Below, piece by piece: positions 1 to 8,729 of a DNA stretch of 64,000 nt. Each line of letters starts with the position of its first letter. Position 1 is the first letter of the stretch. The stretch comes from Peptoniphilus genitalis. Lineage in GTDB: Bacteria; Bacillota; Clostridia; Tissierellales; Peptoniphilaceae. Under the pieces are notes generated by a model. It did no database searches and had not been told where the DNA came from. It was given only the letters and a program-made list of their open reading frames with translations. The position numbers were made by a program, and so were the translations under genes. Location of the stretch: positions 1,300,501 to 1,364,500 of the forward strand of contig NZ_CP097885.1 of assembly GCF_023614525.1 (NCBI RefSeq), read 5' to 3'.

Positions 1-1521
1 AATAAAAAGAAAGATGGAGATTTTACTGTAAAATTTTCAGATTCTTTAAATTGCTTGATAGGGGGAAGAGGAACTGGCAAGAGTACTGTTCTTGAAACAA
101 TTGATTTTGTAATGACACAAAGTGTTCATGATGAGAATCTTTTAGATTTTATTTGTAAGCATGGGAATGTATATTTATTATTTCAATGTGATAGAGATGA
201 GTATATTGTTGAGTTTACAAGTCCTTATAAAGAAGATAATGATAATATTTTAAGCCGATTTGAAGAGGAACGACCTTATCAATATGGAAGAAGATATTAT
301 TTTAATAGAGACAGAATTAAAAAATATATGCTTAAAAAGTATTTGAACGTATATAAGATAACTTGTAGTAATGTTAAAGAGATGGATATTAGCAATATCG
401 AAAAAGTACGTAATAAAACAAAAGTCCTATCAGAACTTTATGATAATAGGTATTCTGTTAATGATCTTGTTAGATATGCAAGTGGAGATGAAATTAACAG
501 GTTTATTTATGATTTGATGTTTAAAAATAAAGAGTTAGAACCATTTGAAAATAAAATAAAAATTAAAGCTAAATCAGGTTTATCTAAATTTCTAAGAGAT
601 ATAGAAAGTATTTTAAAAAATAGAAGAGAAGATGTAAAAAAGGTACTAGATCCTTTTAATGAAACTCAAAAAGGAACATTAAAAATCGATTATATTCAAA
701 AGGATTTAGTGCTTGAGTACCCCATAGAAGAAATTTATAAAAGTAAATTTTCAAGTATTATTAATAGATATAATATTAAGAGAGAAAATTTAGAGGGGTT
801 TATATTTTATATAATAGATAAAAAAGGATTGATTAATTTTTTGAAATCATCAATAAATAAAGATTCTTCTTGGATAAATCCTAAAGAGTTTTTAGAATTT
901 ACAGAAGAAAGTAGTTTTAAAGTAATAGATTCCAATAAAACAATTATTAATGCTGATATTGCTAAGACATTAACATCGGATTTATTAATATATGCAACTG
1001 ACGATAAAAATATAGATACATGGATTGGATATTTTAAAAACTACTTTAGAAAACTTGAAGAATACACTATCCTATTTAATATTAATAGTAGGGAAGACAA
1101 TAAAAATCTTCAAGAGATTTATAAAGATATAAAAAACTTATCATTAGGTCAAAAAGTCGTAGCAATGTTAGACTTTATATTAGGATATGGGAAATATAAC
1201 GATGATTTCAGACCGATTGTTATTGACCAACCAGAGGATAATTTGGATAGTAGATATATTTATAAAAATCTTGTTCAGCAGCTAAGGAAAACTAAAAATG
1301 ATAGACAAGTTATAATTGCAACTCATAGTGCAACAATTGTAACTAATGCAATGTCAGATTGTGTGTTAGTAATGGATTCTGATGGAGTACATGGATGGGT
1401 GAAAAATCAAGGCTATCCTGGTGAAGTAGCTATAAAAAAAGAAATAATAAATCACATGGAAGGTGGAATAGACTCATTTAAACATAAAATTTTAATCTAT
1501 AAGGAAGCTTTGGAAAAATAA
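1..1521 (+). CDS. SMC/ABC-type AAA ATPase, TrlF-like, 5'-truncated by the window edge
   Basis: The frame is open from base 1, so the gene starts upstream; a TTG at 55 is not a credible start because it lies inside the Walker A region. Visible are Walker [10 protein letters not shown], a long charged middle, the signature-like [11 protein letters not shown], Walker [13 protein letters not shown] and an H-loop IIATHSATI. The C-terminal end ([11 protein letters not shown], then a GGIDSFKHK segment) recalls the TrlF family, whose members carry a PHP-like domain in front of the ATPase; that part would be outside the window. Substrate unknown. TrlF-like and related ATPases occur in variable regions and may be defence-linked, which is inference here. 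Confidence 0.7.
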   Translation, partial: NKKKDGDFTVKFSDSLNCLIGGRGTGKSTVLETIDFVMTQSVHDENLLDFICKHGNVYLLFQCDRDEYIVEFTSPYKEDNDNILSRFEEERPYQYGRRYYFNRDRIKKYMLKKYLNVYKITCSNVKEMDISNIEKVRNKTKVLSELYDNRYSVNDLVRYASGDEINRFIYDLMFKNKELEPFENKIKIKAKSGLSKFLRDIESILKNRREDVKKVLDPFNETQKGTLKIDYIQKDLVLEYPIEEIYKSKFSSIINRYNIKRENLEGFIFYIIDKKGLINFLKSSINKDSSWINPKEFLEFTEESSFKVIDSNKTIINADIAKTLTSDLLIYATDDKNIDTWIGYFKNYFRKLEEYTILFNINSREDNKNLQEIYKDIKNLSLGQKVVAMLDFILGYGKYNDDFRPIVIDQPEDNLDSRYIYKNLVQQLRKTKNDRQVIIATHSATIVTNAMSDCVLVMDSDGVHGWVKNQGYPGEVAIKKEIINHMEGGIDSFKHKILIYKEALEK

Positions 1522-1594
1522 AGTTAAGAAGATTTTTAACATAAATAAGAATATTGTAATGTATCTAAAGCTTTATACAAGGGAGAGCATTTCA

Positions 1595-2248
1595 TTGAAA
1601 AAGATATTAATAATTGAAGATGATAAAAATTTAAATAAGGGGCTTTCTATAGCTTTAAATAAAGACTATGAAGTTTTTTCCGTAAGCACAATTATTGAAG
1701 CTAAAAATTTTATTGATGATGCGGATTTGATTTTACTCGATATGAATTTGCCAGATGGAGATGGACTTGAAATAATAAAATTAACGAGACAAACTTCGTC
1801 AATTCCTATTATAGTTTTATCAGCGATTGATTTAGAATCATATATAATTTCAGCCATAAATTTAGGGGCAGATGACTATCTAACAAAACCTTTTTCTTTA
1901 GGGATCTTAGAAGCAAAGATAAAAAGAGCTTTTGAAAAAATAGTTTCTAGTGATTTGAATCCTTATAAGAAAGATGGTCTAGACTTTAATTTCAATGAAA
2001 ATATTTTTTATGTAGATAATAAAAATATAGATCTCACAAGGACAGAGACAAAAATTGTGTACTACCTAATAACAAACAAGTCTCAAGTTATTACTAAGGA
2101 ATTACTTTTTGATTTTGTTTGGGGAATAGATGATGAATTTATTGATCAAAATACACTTAGCGTCAACATTTCTAGAATAAGAAATAAATTAAAACCCTAT
2201 GACCCAATAGAAACAGTCTTTGGAGTTGGATATAAATGGAAATTTTAA
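1595..2248 (+). CDS. OmpR/PhoB-family response regulator
   Basis: Receiver domain with acidic pocket EDD (residues 8-10), phospho-acceptor Asp49 in LILLDMNLPDGDG and the conserved Lys in DDYLTKPF, followed by a winged-helix DNA-binding domain ending GVGYKWKF. I place the start at TTG 1595 because GGGAGAG lies 7 bases upstream and the protein then opens with the usual KKILIIEDD; the in-frame ATG at 1559 would add an unrelated 12-residue tail. The stop overlaps the kinase start by 13 bases. It very likely controls the ABC exporter downstream through the TGTAAG repeats at 3131-3159, in the manner of VanR/BceR-type systems that answer cell-envelope stress. Confidence 0.9.
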   Translation: MKKILIIEDDKNLNKGLSIALNKDYEVFSVSTIIEAKNFIDDADLILLDMNLPDGDGLEIIKLTRQTSSIPIIVLSAIDLESYIISAINLGADDYLTKPFSLGILEAKIKRAFEKIVSSDLNPYKKDGLDFNFNENIFYVDNKNIDLTRTETKIVYYLITNKSQVITKELLFDFVWGIDDEFIDQNTLSVNISRIRNKLKPYDPIETVFGVGYKWKF

Positions 2249-3108
2249 TAGGTCTTCTAGTAATTGTAATCGGAATTATTTTATATAAATATATTGTCTT
2301 GAGAAGTGAAATGAGTGAACTCTCAGCTTATATTGATAAAGCTTTGGATGGAAATTTAGAAATTACAGAATTTGATGAAAAGGAATTATCTAAAATAAAA
2401 TCAAAACTCATTAAGTTTTTGTATGCCAGTCAAGTAAAAGAAGCGAAAATAAATACAGAAAAAAGTAAAACAAAAGATTTAATAGCAGATATATCACACC
2501 AAACCAAGACACCCATTACCAACCTTTCTTTATACATTAGTCTTTTAGAAGATGATCCGAAAGATGAGTATCTTGAAATTATAAAGTATGAGCTTAATAA
2601 ACTAGAATTTTTAATTCAAAACCTAGTAAAATCTTCTAGGCTAGAATCCGATATTATTTCATTACAAAAACATCAAGCAAATTTAAAAGACATAGTAGAA
2701 GATGTTTTGAGAGAATTTAAAGTAATATTAGATGAAAAATGTATAAGAATAAATTTAAAAGGCGAAGACTTAATTTTCAATTTGGACGAAAGATGGCTTA
2801 AAGAAGCTATTCACAATCTAGTAGATAATGCTATAAAATACTCGCCAAATGGTTATACAATTAATATTTCAATCTATAAATCTTACCTAAACTATAATTT
2901 AGACATAGAAAATGAGTGCAAAGATTTATCAGAAGAAACTTTGCCAAAGATATTTGAAAGATTTTATAGAGGAAAAAATTCCGTTTCAAAGGATGGTTTG
3001 GGTTTAGGTCTTTTTATAGCCAGAGAAATTATAGAAAAGCATGGCGGAAATATAAGAGCGTCTTTGGATAATAACAGAATAAAATTTTCAGTAGACTTCC
3101 CCTTGTGA
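2236..3108 (+). CDS. Small membrane histidine kinase
   Basis: 290 residues. One N-terminal membrane helix (about 2-20), a short linker, HisKA with His88 in ADISHQTKTPI, then HATPase_c with the N box (LVDNAIKYSPNG) and a GLGLGLFIARE G2 box. There is no sizeable extracellular sensor and only one obvious membrane segment, whereas BceS-like kinases have two. Such intramembrane kinases often take their input from the partner ABC permease; here the exporter genes follow directly. Translationally coupled to the response regulator. Partner assignment rests on adjacency. Confidence 0.88.
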   Translation: MEILIGLLVIVIGIILYKYIVLRSEMSELSAYIDKALDGNLEITEFDEKELSKIKSKLIKFLYASQVKEAKINTEKSKTKDLIADISHQTKTPITNLSLYISLLEDDPKDEYLEIIKYELNKLEFLIQNLVKSSRLESDIISLQKHQANLKDIVEDVLREFKVILDEKCIRINLKGEDLIFNLDERWLKEAIHNLVDNAIKYSPNGYTINISIYKSYLNYNLDIENECKDLSEETLPKIFERFYRGKNSVSKDGLGLGLFIAREIIEKHGGNIRASLDNNRIKFSVDFPL

Positions 3109-3120
3109 GAAGTCTTTTTT

Positions 3121-3175
3121 CTTACAAAACTGTAAGAAGTCTTGTAAGTACTTTGTAAGATATGAATGTTATATT
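3121..3175 (+). promoter_or_regulatory. Response-regulator binding repeats and promoter before the ABC exporter
   Basis: CTTACA (3121-3126) and TGTAAG (3131-3136) form a perfect 6-bp inverted repeat with a 4-base spacer. TGTAAG recurs at 3143 and 3154, so three direct copies sit 12 and 11 bases apart, on one face of the helix. A TATATT -10 candidate lies at 3170-3175 with a poor -35, as expected for a promoter activated by an OmpR-type dimer bound at these repeats. Regulator identity is inferred from the adjacent two-component genes. Confidence 0.65.
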
Positions 3176-3196
3176 AAATGTAAAGAGGTGATAGAA

Positions 3197-3874
3197 ATGT
3201 TAAAAGTAGAAAATTTAAAAAGATATTATAAATCAAATGACGTGGAAGTAAGAGCTCTTGATGGAGTATCTTTCGATGTGGAAAAAGGAGAATTTATTTC
3301 TATAATTGGAGCGTCAGGATCCGGTAAATCAACCCTATTACATTTATTAGGAGGACTTGATTATCCTACAAGCGGAAAAGTTTTAATTGATGATACCGAC
3401 ATTTATGGATTAAAAGATGATGAGAGAACTATTTTTAGAAGAAGAAATATTGGTTTTGTCTTTCAAGCATATAATCTCTTGCCCATGCTAAATGTATATG
3501 AGAATATAATTATTCCCTTTGGTCTTGATGGGGACAAAGTAGATAAGAAATATGTTGATTCCGTAATAGACATTCTAGAAATAAGTGATCAAAAATATAA
3601 AATGCCTAATGAATTATCTGGTGGACAGCAACAAAGAGTTGCCATAGCAAGAGCCTTGGTTACCAAACCATCTTTAATTCTAGCTGACGAACCTACAGGA
3701 AATTTGGATTCAAAATCATCTTCTCAAGTTGTTTACTTACTAAAAAAAATTAATAAAGAGCTTGGAAACACTATTCTTATGATTACTCACGATGATGCCG
3801 TCGCTCAAGCTGCAGAAAAAACTCTAAGGATAGAAGATGGAAAGCTGGTGGGAAAAAATGAAAGTCAAAAATAA
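3197..3874 (+). CDS. ABC transporter ATP-binding protein (MacB/LolD/BceA type)
   Basis: 225 residues with Walker [10 protein letters not shown] (38-46), Q-loop [10 protein letters not shown], signature [15 protein letters not shown], Walker [14 protein letters not shown] and H-loop MITHDD. The LDS after Walker B and the overall length are typical of MacB/LolD/BceA ATPases that pair with FtsX-type permeases. The ATG at 3197 is chosen for the AGAGGTG ribosome site at 3184-3190; the GTG at 3188 is inside that site. The stop overlaps the permease start by 17 bases. Probably powers export or sensing of antimicrobial peptides or envelope-active compounds. Confidence 0.9.
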   Translation: MLKVENLKRYYKSNDVEVRALDGVSFDVEKGEFISIIGASGSGKSTLLHLLGGLDYPTSGKVLIDDTDIYGLKDDERTIFRRRNIGFVFQAYNLLPMLNVYENIIIPFGLDGDKVDKKYVDSVIDILEISDQKYKMPNELSGGQQQRVAIARALVTKPSLILADEPTGNLDSKSSSQVVYLLKKINKELGNTILMITHDDAVAQAAEKTLRIEDGKLVGKNESQK

Positions 3875-6338
3875 AGCTTATATAAGGAGGCTTGCAAAAA
3901 ACATTTTAAATGCTAATAAAAGCAGGAGAAATATACTTTTATTAGCAATTGCTTTGACTTCTATACTATTTACGAGTCTGTTTTCCGTAGCCTTAGGTTT
4001 AGGAAAAAGCATGGAAACCCAAACGATGAAAACTGTTGGAACAATCAGCCATGGTTCTTTTAAAGATATTTGTGATGAAGATGTAGAAACATTAACCCAT
4101 GATAAGGATATAAAGGATTTTTCAGTTAGAGAGAAAGTTGGGATTCTTGATGATGAAAAAGTTATGGCAGAACTATCCTACATGGATAAGAAAGGATTTG
4201 AATGGTCTCTAATAGAAAAAGTTAAGGGGGAGTTTCCAGAAAAAGATAACCAAGTATTTATAGATATAGCTACTGCAAAAAAGTTAGGTTATAAGGGTGA
4301 AATCGGAGAAGAGATAGAAGTTCCTTTTAAAATAGAAAAACCTTACACGGGAGAGATTATCGAAAAGAAAAGTGATAAATTTATTATATCTGGAACCTTT
4401 CAAAATCCTATTGACTCAAATGTTGGTGTAGGACAAATCTATTTATCAAAAGCTTATGTAGATAAATTATCCCTTCCAGAAAATAATAATGACGTGGAAG
4501 TAATGCTAAAGAATTCTTTTATGATAAGGAATAAGCTTTTAAAAATTGCAGAGAGAAATGGTTATAAAGTGGTAGATGACCCTGGAAATCTATCCGACAA
4601 AGAAATAAGAATTGGTGTTAACTTTGCTTATATTTTTTCTGGTGATTCTAGTTTTGATTTTAAAACATTTTTACCTTTCTTAGCTTTTTTAATTTTAGTA
4701 ATGGTTGCAGGATACTTAATAATAAACAATATTTTCAAAATATCAGTAAATGAAGATATTAAACTTCTGGGACTTTTAAAAACAATTGGAATGACAAAGC
4801 CACAAATCAAAAAACTCGTTCATCTAGAGTCTTTAGCAGTGGCACTTCCTTCAATAATAGTTGGAGATATAGTAGGGATTTCTATTGGAAAAGTTATTTT
4901 AAATAAAATATTTGCAAATAATGAGATACTAACGGATGTAAAATTATCTCTAGCGGTAATAATCATAATTATCTTATTTTCGACAGCCTTTACTTTGCTT
5001 ACAGTATTTCTATCAGTTATGAGACCTGCAAGGTATGCAGCAAAAGTTTCTCCAATAGATGCCAGCAAATACAACGATACCATGATAAAAAATAAATATA
5101 AAAGCGCGAATATTTCTTTAGGTAAACTTGCTAGAAGACAAGTATTTTCCAATAAATTTAGATTTATATCCATAGTTCTATCTATTAGCCTTTCTGCTGT
5201 TATTTTAAATAGTGTATTAACTTATACTGGCAATATTGATTTAGAAAAAGGAGTATCTGATGTAATTGCAACGGACTATAATATAGCAAGCCCAAAATAT
5301 TTTAGGTATATGTACTCGGGAAGTGAGGACGGTATCAAGGATAATTTCATTGATGAAATAGAAAATCAAAAGGGATTTAAAGGTGGTGGCGCCTTATATT
5401 CCTATGGTTATGAGTACGATTATCCAGATATTAAAATAGAAGATCATAAAGTCGCTCCAATCTTATTAGGAATAGATGACTATCTAATAAACAAACAAAA
5501 ATTTATAGATGGAGTGTTTGATAAAGAAAAATGGCAAACAGGAAATTATATTATAATTGGAGAATTTGGTAATAAAAAATCTGCATTTAAATCTGGCGAT
5601 AAAATAAATATTAAAGTTAATAATAAGGTCAAAGAAGTCCAAGTGATGGGCAAGGTTGAATATAATTTTTCCAATGGACTTAGATATTTCCCTGTAATTA
5701 AGGAAGATATAAACGACGAATCTAGTCCTACTTTAGGTTTGGAATATATTTATATGAAGCCGAATGAGTATAAAGAGCTCACAGGAGATAAAAGTATAAT
5801 GTCCTATGGCTTTGATGTGGAGGATAGTGAAAAAGAAAATTTTGATAAGTTATTAAAAACTTTTGAAAATGAACCAGACTTTTCCTATGACTCAAGAGAT
5901 CTTCAAATAAAGTCTTTTAAAGATTTCAAAAATCTTATAGAATTTGTGGGTTATAGTTTATCTATAGTATTGTTTTTAATTTCTGTACTGAATTTTATAA
6001 ATGTTATTGCTACTGAAATTTTGAGAAATATGGTGAACTTATCAATTCTTGAAGCAATTGGAATGACAAAGAAAAATATTAAAAAATATTTGGTGAAAAA
6101 GAATTTGATTTATTCTTTATGTGGCTTAGTATTTTCTTTCATCATCATGCTTCTTGTAGATAAATACATCTTGATAGGTTTTATGGAACAAGCTAAGTGG
6201 ACTTCCTATAAATTTGCAATCATGCCACTTATACTTGTCAACTTTGTAAATATAATCATTGGGATAATATTTACAGGTAGATTCTATGAAAAGCATAGCA
6301 ATAACAGTCTTGTAGATAGAATAAGAAGTTTAGAATAA
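3858..6338 (+). CDS. FtsX-family ABC transporter permease
   Basis: About 826 residues from ATG 3858 (GGTGGG upstream; ATG 3837 in the same frame is possible but lacks a site). An N-terminal membrane helix is followed by a large extracytoplasmic domain, a cluster of three membrane helices (around residues 270-400), a second extracytoplasmic domain and three C-terminal helices (around 690-820). The two FtsX cores share the motif EAIGMTKKNIKK / LLKTIGMTKPQIKK just after the first helix of each bundle, showing internal duplication. This layout fits export permeases that work with small MacB-like ATPases. Substrate not deducible. Confidence 0.87.
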   Translation: MKVKNKAYIRRLAKNILNANKSRRNILLLAIALTSILFTSLFSVALGLGKSMETQTMKTVGTISHGSFKDICDEDVETLTHDKDIKDFSVREKVGILDDEKVMAELSYMDKKGFEWSLIEKVKGEFPEKDNQVFIDIATAKKLGYKGEIGEEIEVPFKIEKPYTGEIIEKKSDKFIISGTFQNPIDSNVGVGQIYLSKAYVDKLSLPENNNDVEVMLKNSFMIRNKLLKIAERNGYKVVDDPGNLSDKEIRIGVNFAYIFSGDSSFDFKTFLPFLAFLILVMVAGYLIINNIFKISVNEDIKLLGLLKTIGMTKPQIKKLVHLESLAVALPSIIVGDIVGISIGKVILNKIFANNEILTDVKLSLAVIIIIILFSTAFTLLTVFLSVMRPARYAAKVSPIDASKYNDTMIKNKYKSANISLGKLARRQVFSNKFRFISIVLSISLSAVILNSVLTYTGNIDLEKGVSDVIATDYNIASPKYFRYMYSGSEDGIKDNFIDEIENQKGFKGGGALYSYGYEYDYPDIKIEDHKVAPILLGIDDYLINKQKFIDGVFDKEKWQTGNYIIIGEFGNKKSAFKSGDKINIKVNNKVKEVQVMGKVEYNFSNGLRYFPVIKEDINDESSPTLGLEYIYMKPNEYKELTGDKSIMSYGFDVEDSEKENFDKLLKTFENEPDFSYDSRDLQIKSFKDFKNLIEFVGYSLSIVLFLISVLNFINVIATEILRNMVNLSILEAIGMTKKNIKKYLVKKNLIYSLCGLVFSFIIMLLVDKYILIGFMEQAKWTSYKFAIMPLILVNFVNIIIGIIFTGRFYEKHSNNSLVDRIRSLE

Positions 6339-6364
6339 ATATGTTTTAAGTTGCTATAAATAAA

Positions 6365-6398
6365 AAAAGGATGTGAGAATTTAAACTCACATCCTTTT
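6365..6398. terminator. Bidirectional rho-independent terminator
   Basis: A perfect 13-bp stem (AAAAGGATGTGAG, 6365-6377, with its complement at 6386-6398) encloses an 8-base loop. The A-rich left and T-rich right flanks let it serve both the ABC permease gene (plus) and the GcvT-like gene (minus). Confidence 0.85.
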
Positions 6399-6456
6399 AT
6401 CGTGCCGCCCAAAGACTTTCTAATTCAGTTTTTCTAAAATCCCTAATTCAATGATT
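6399..6456 (-). repeat. Copy 1 of a dispersed repeat that runs into a terminator hairpin
   Basis: Read on the minus strand, this stretch (starting near ATTGAATTAGGG) closely matches 40726-40785 on the plus strand, and in both cases it is followed at once by a strong hairpin. About 60 bases match with few differences. It lies just downstream of the GcvT-like gene. It may be a dispersed non-coding element or debris from a shared mobile element; no product is recognised. Confidence 0.6.
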
Positions 6457-6506
6457 AAGTCTTCTTAATTTTTTACCTCTAAACTCATTTCTTTTATTCA
6501 ATCTTC

Positions 6507-7517
6507 TTATCCTCTTACTCTCTCGTTATCCTTATCATAAAATACCCTGTCGCTTAATATTGCTTCAAGGCTTCCTGCTTTTGTTTTTATTTCTACTTTT
6601 TTACCTTCTACTGCTGCTTCTTTTTCTATCATGCAGTATCCAATGAATTTTTCAAGTGTGTAGCCGTAAGTGAATTTTGTTACTCTACCAATTTTTTTGC
6701 CATCAACTAGGACTTCGTCGCCTGGTTCGACTTGACCATCTTCTAATAATTCAAAGCCAAAAAGATCTCGTGTAACATTTTCTTTTGCCTTTAGGAGGGC
6801 TTCTTTGCCAATAAAGTCACTGTCCCAAGCTATTGTCCAGCCATAACCAACTTCTAGTGGGTTTGCGCCTTCAAGGTCGCTCATAAGAACGTAGCCCTTT
6901 TCACCAGGAAGGCTGCCAATTATTACATCACTTGTGATGTTCACGAGATCAAATTCTTTTCCAGCTTCTTTAATTTTTTCTTCTAAGACGTCTTTTTTGT
7001 CTGACTGAACGTAAAGTTCGTAGCCTAGTTCACCTGTGAAGCCTGCTCTTGCTACCATTAGGTCCAAATCGCCAAGAGAATTGTCTTCGATTGTGAAGAA
7101 TTTTAAATCTGAAATGTCCTTGTCTACTATTTTATTTACAAGGTCCTTGGACTTTGGCCCTTGTATAGCAAACATTGTTAGCTTGTCTGTGATGTTTTTG
7201 TATTCAACATCAGAACCATTTTTAAATTTGTCAAACCACTCAATCATCTTGTCGATGTAGAGGGTGGAGATCAAAAATTTATCTGCTTCTAGTCTAAAGA
7301 CAATTACGTCATCAATGATTTTGCCTTCTTCATTTAGCATTGTTGTATAAAGTGCGTGGGTATCTTTCATATTTTTTATGTCATTTACAAAAACTTTGTC
7401 CAAGAAGTCGGCAGCGTCCTTGCCCTTTACATCTAGGACCTGGTGAGTAAAGTCATAATAACCAACGCCTGATCTAACAGCTTCATGTTCTCTTCTTCTT
7501 AAAGCATCATTTTTCAT
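6507..7517 (-). CDS. GcvT-like folate-binding aminomethyltransferase family protein
   Basis: 336 residues. N-terminal GCV_T domain (RSGVGYYDFT, FLDKVFVNDI, MFAIQGPKS, ARAGFTGELGYELYV) and a C-terminal barrel (GYTLEKFIGYCMIE). Start set at 7517, where GGAAAG precedes the ATG at good distance; the open frame continues 25 codons further without support. Canonical GcvT transfers the aminomethyl methylene to tetrahydrofolate in glycine cleavage, but no gcvH, gcvP or lpd gene is nearby and the protein is somewhat shorter than usual T-protein (about 360). It may therefore act in another folate-dependent demethylation or, like YgfZ, in Fe-S maintenance. Its neighbour nadA encodes an Fe-S enzyme, but this is only proximity. 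Confidence 0.75.
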   Translation of the reverse strand: MKNDALRRREHEAVRSGVGYYDFTHQVLDVKGKDAADFLDKVFVNDIKNMKDTHALYTTMLNEEGKIIDDVIVFRLEADKFLISTLYIDKMIEWFDKFKNGSDVEYKNITDKLTMFAIQGPKSKDLVNKIVDKDISDLKFFTIEDNSLGDLDLMVARAGFTGELGYELYVQSDKKDVLEEKIKEAGKEFDLVNITSDVIIGSLPGEKGYVLMSDLEGANPLEVGYGWTIAWDSDFIGKEALLKAKENVTRDLFGFELLEDGQVEPGDEVLVDGKKIGRVTKFTYGYTLEKFIGYCMIEKEAAVEGKKVEIKTKAGSLEAILSDRVFYDKDNERVRG

Positions 7518-7641
7518 AAAATCACTTTCCTTTATCGCTTTAAAACAATATCCTATATTACTATGATACCCAAGTAAGTTTTTAAATAACAAAGGGTGGT
7601 AGTCTAGTGACTTTTAACTTTTATTTTCCTAGTAAAAAATT

Positions 7642-7700
7642 AATGACTAATAAAAACTTAGTCATTGAAGATAAATAATTATAGAAATAAAACTTAGTCA
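7642..7700. repeat. Hairpin plus repeated AACTTAGTCA half-site between gcvT-like and nadA
   Basis: AATGACTAA (7642-7650) pairs perfectly with 7658-7666, and the right-arm segment AACTTAGTCA recurs at 7691-7700. Read on the minus strand the hairpin is followed by AATTTTTT, so it could terminate or attenuate transcription into the GcvT-like gene. Function not known. Confidence 0.4.
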
Positions 7701-7731
7701 AAAAAATAAACTCTTCATCCTAAACTGAACT

Positions 7732-7778
7732 AGTGTATATACACTTGACTTGTCCTGTCTACTTCTTTGTAATATAAT
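7732..7778 (+). promoter_or_regulatory. nad operon promoter with candidate NiaR operator
   Basis: A perfect 14-bp palindrome AGTGTATATACACT (7732-7745) sits directly in front of TTGTCC (7750-7755), which is 17 bases from TATAAT (7773-7778). NiaR (YrxA) represses NAD synthesis genes from palindromic sites at their promoters when nicotinate is available, and a niaR gene ends this operon. The operator assignment is inferred from position, symmetry and operon content. Confidence 0.65.
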
Positions 7779-7804
7779 TTTAAGCAAAATTTATTAGGAG
7801 ATTG

Positions 7805-8728
7805 GTGAGATTGAAAAATTTAGAAAATTTAAGTTTAGAAGAAAAAATTGAAATATTAAAGAAATTAAAGGAAGAGAGGGATGCAGTTATACTTGCACAC
7901 TTTTATGTTGATGAAGAGATCCAAGCTGTGGCTGACTACATAGGAGATTCTTTTTTCTTAGCTCAAAAGGCTACTGAACTAAAAGAAGGAACCATAGTCA
8001 TGGCAGGAGTCTACTTCATGGGAGAAAGTGTTAAGATTTTAAATCCAAGCAAGAATGTTTTGATGCCCGACCTTGAAGCGGACTGTCCCATGGCCCACAT
8101 GGTGAGCATTGAAAAAATTAAGGAGATGAGAGAAGCCTACGATGACCTAGCAGTTGTAACTTACATAAATTCTACTGCAGAGATCAAGGCCTACTCGGAT
8201 ATTTGTGTCACATCTTCCAACGCTGCAAAGATTGTAAACAAATTAGAAGAAAAGAATATATTTTTTGTGCCAGATAAAAATCTTGGGGCGTATATTAAAA
8301 AGTCCTTGCCAGATAAAAATGTAATTTTAAACGACGGCTACTGTCCTGTTCACGACGAGATAGACCTTGAAGATGTGAAGGCCTACAAGGGCAGGGTAAA
8401 AATTTTGGCTCATCCAGAATGTAGGAAAGAAGTCTTAGACCTTGCTGACTTCATAGGGTCTACAAAGGCAATTATTAATGAAGCAGGAAAGTATGATGAT
8501 GTTTTAGTTGTCACTGAAGAAGGAATTTTTACTGAGTTAAAGAAAAAATATCCAGAGGTAAACTTTAGAAAGCTTGCCAAGGGACCAATTTGCGATGACA
8601 TGAAAAAATTGACTCTTGATAAGATTATCGAGGTCTTAGAAGAAAATAAAAATCAAGTGGAAGTACCAAGAGAAATTAGGGAAAGAGCTTTGAAGCCACT
8701 AGAAAAAATGTTGGAGTTAGGTGCATAG
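7805..8728 (+). CDS. nadA: Quinolinate synthase NadA
   Basis: Condenses iminoaspartate with dihydroxyacetone phosphate to quinolinate using a [4Fe-4S] cluster. The three cluster cysteines are expected in DCPMAHM, GYCPVHDE/HPEC and GPICDDMKK; substrate-site motifs ILAHFYV, YINSTAEIKA and PDKNLG are present. About 307 residues, normal length. AGGAG ends at 7800; GTG 7805 and TTG 7811 are both possible starts (4 and 10 bases away), and I use GTG. First gene of nadA-nadB-nadC-niaR, with nadB starting one base after its stop. Confidence 0.93.
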   Translation: MRLKNLENLSLEEKIEILKKLKEERDAVILAHFYVDEEIQAVADYIGDSFFLAQKATELKEGTIVMAGVYFMGESVKILNPSKNVLMPDLEADCPMAHMVSIEKIKEMREAYDDLAVVTYINSTAEIKAYSDICVTSSNAAKIVNKLEEKNIFFVPDKNLGAYIKKSLPDKNVILNDGYCPVHDEIDLEDVKAYKGRVKILAHPECRKEVLDLADFIGSTKAIINEAGKYDDVLVVTEEGIFTELKKKYPEVNFRKLAKGPICDDMKKLTLDKIIEVLEENKNQVEVPREIRERALKPLEKMLELGA

Positions 8729-8729
8729 G

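Noticed and set aside
7518..7641. Glycine riboswitch before the GcvT-like gene
   Set aside because: No conserved aptamer core is visible and the leader is short and AT-rich.
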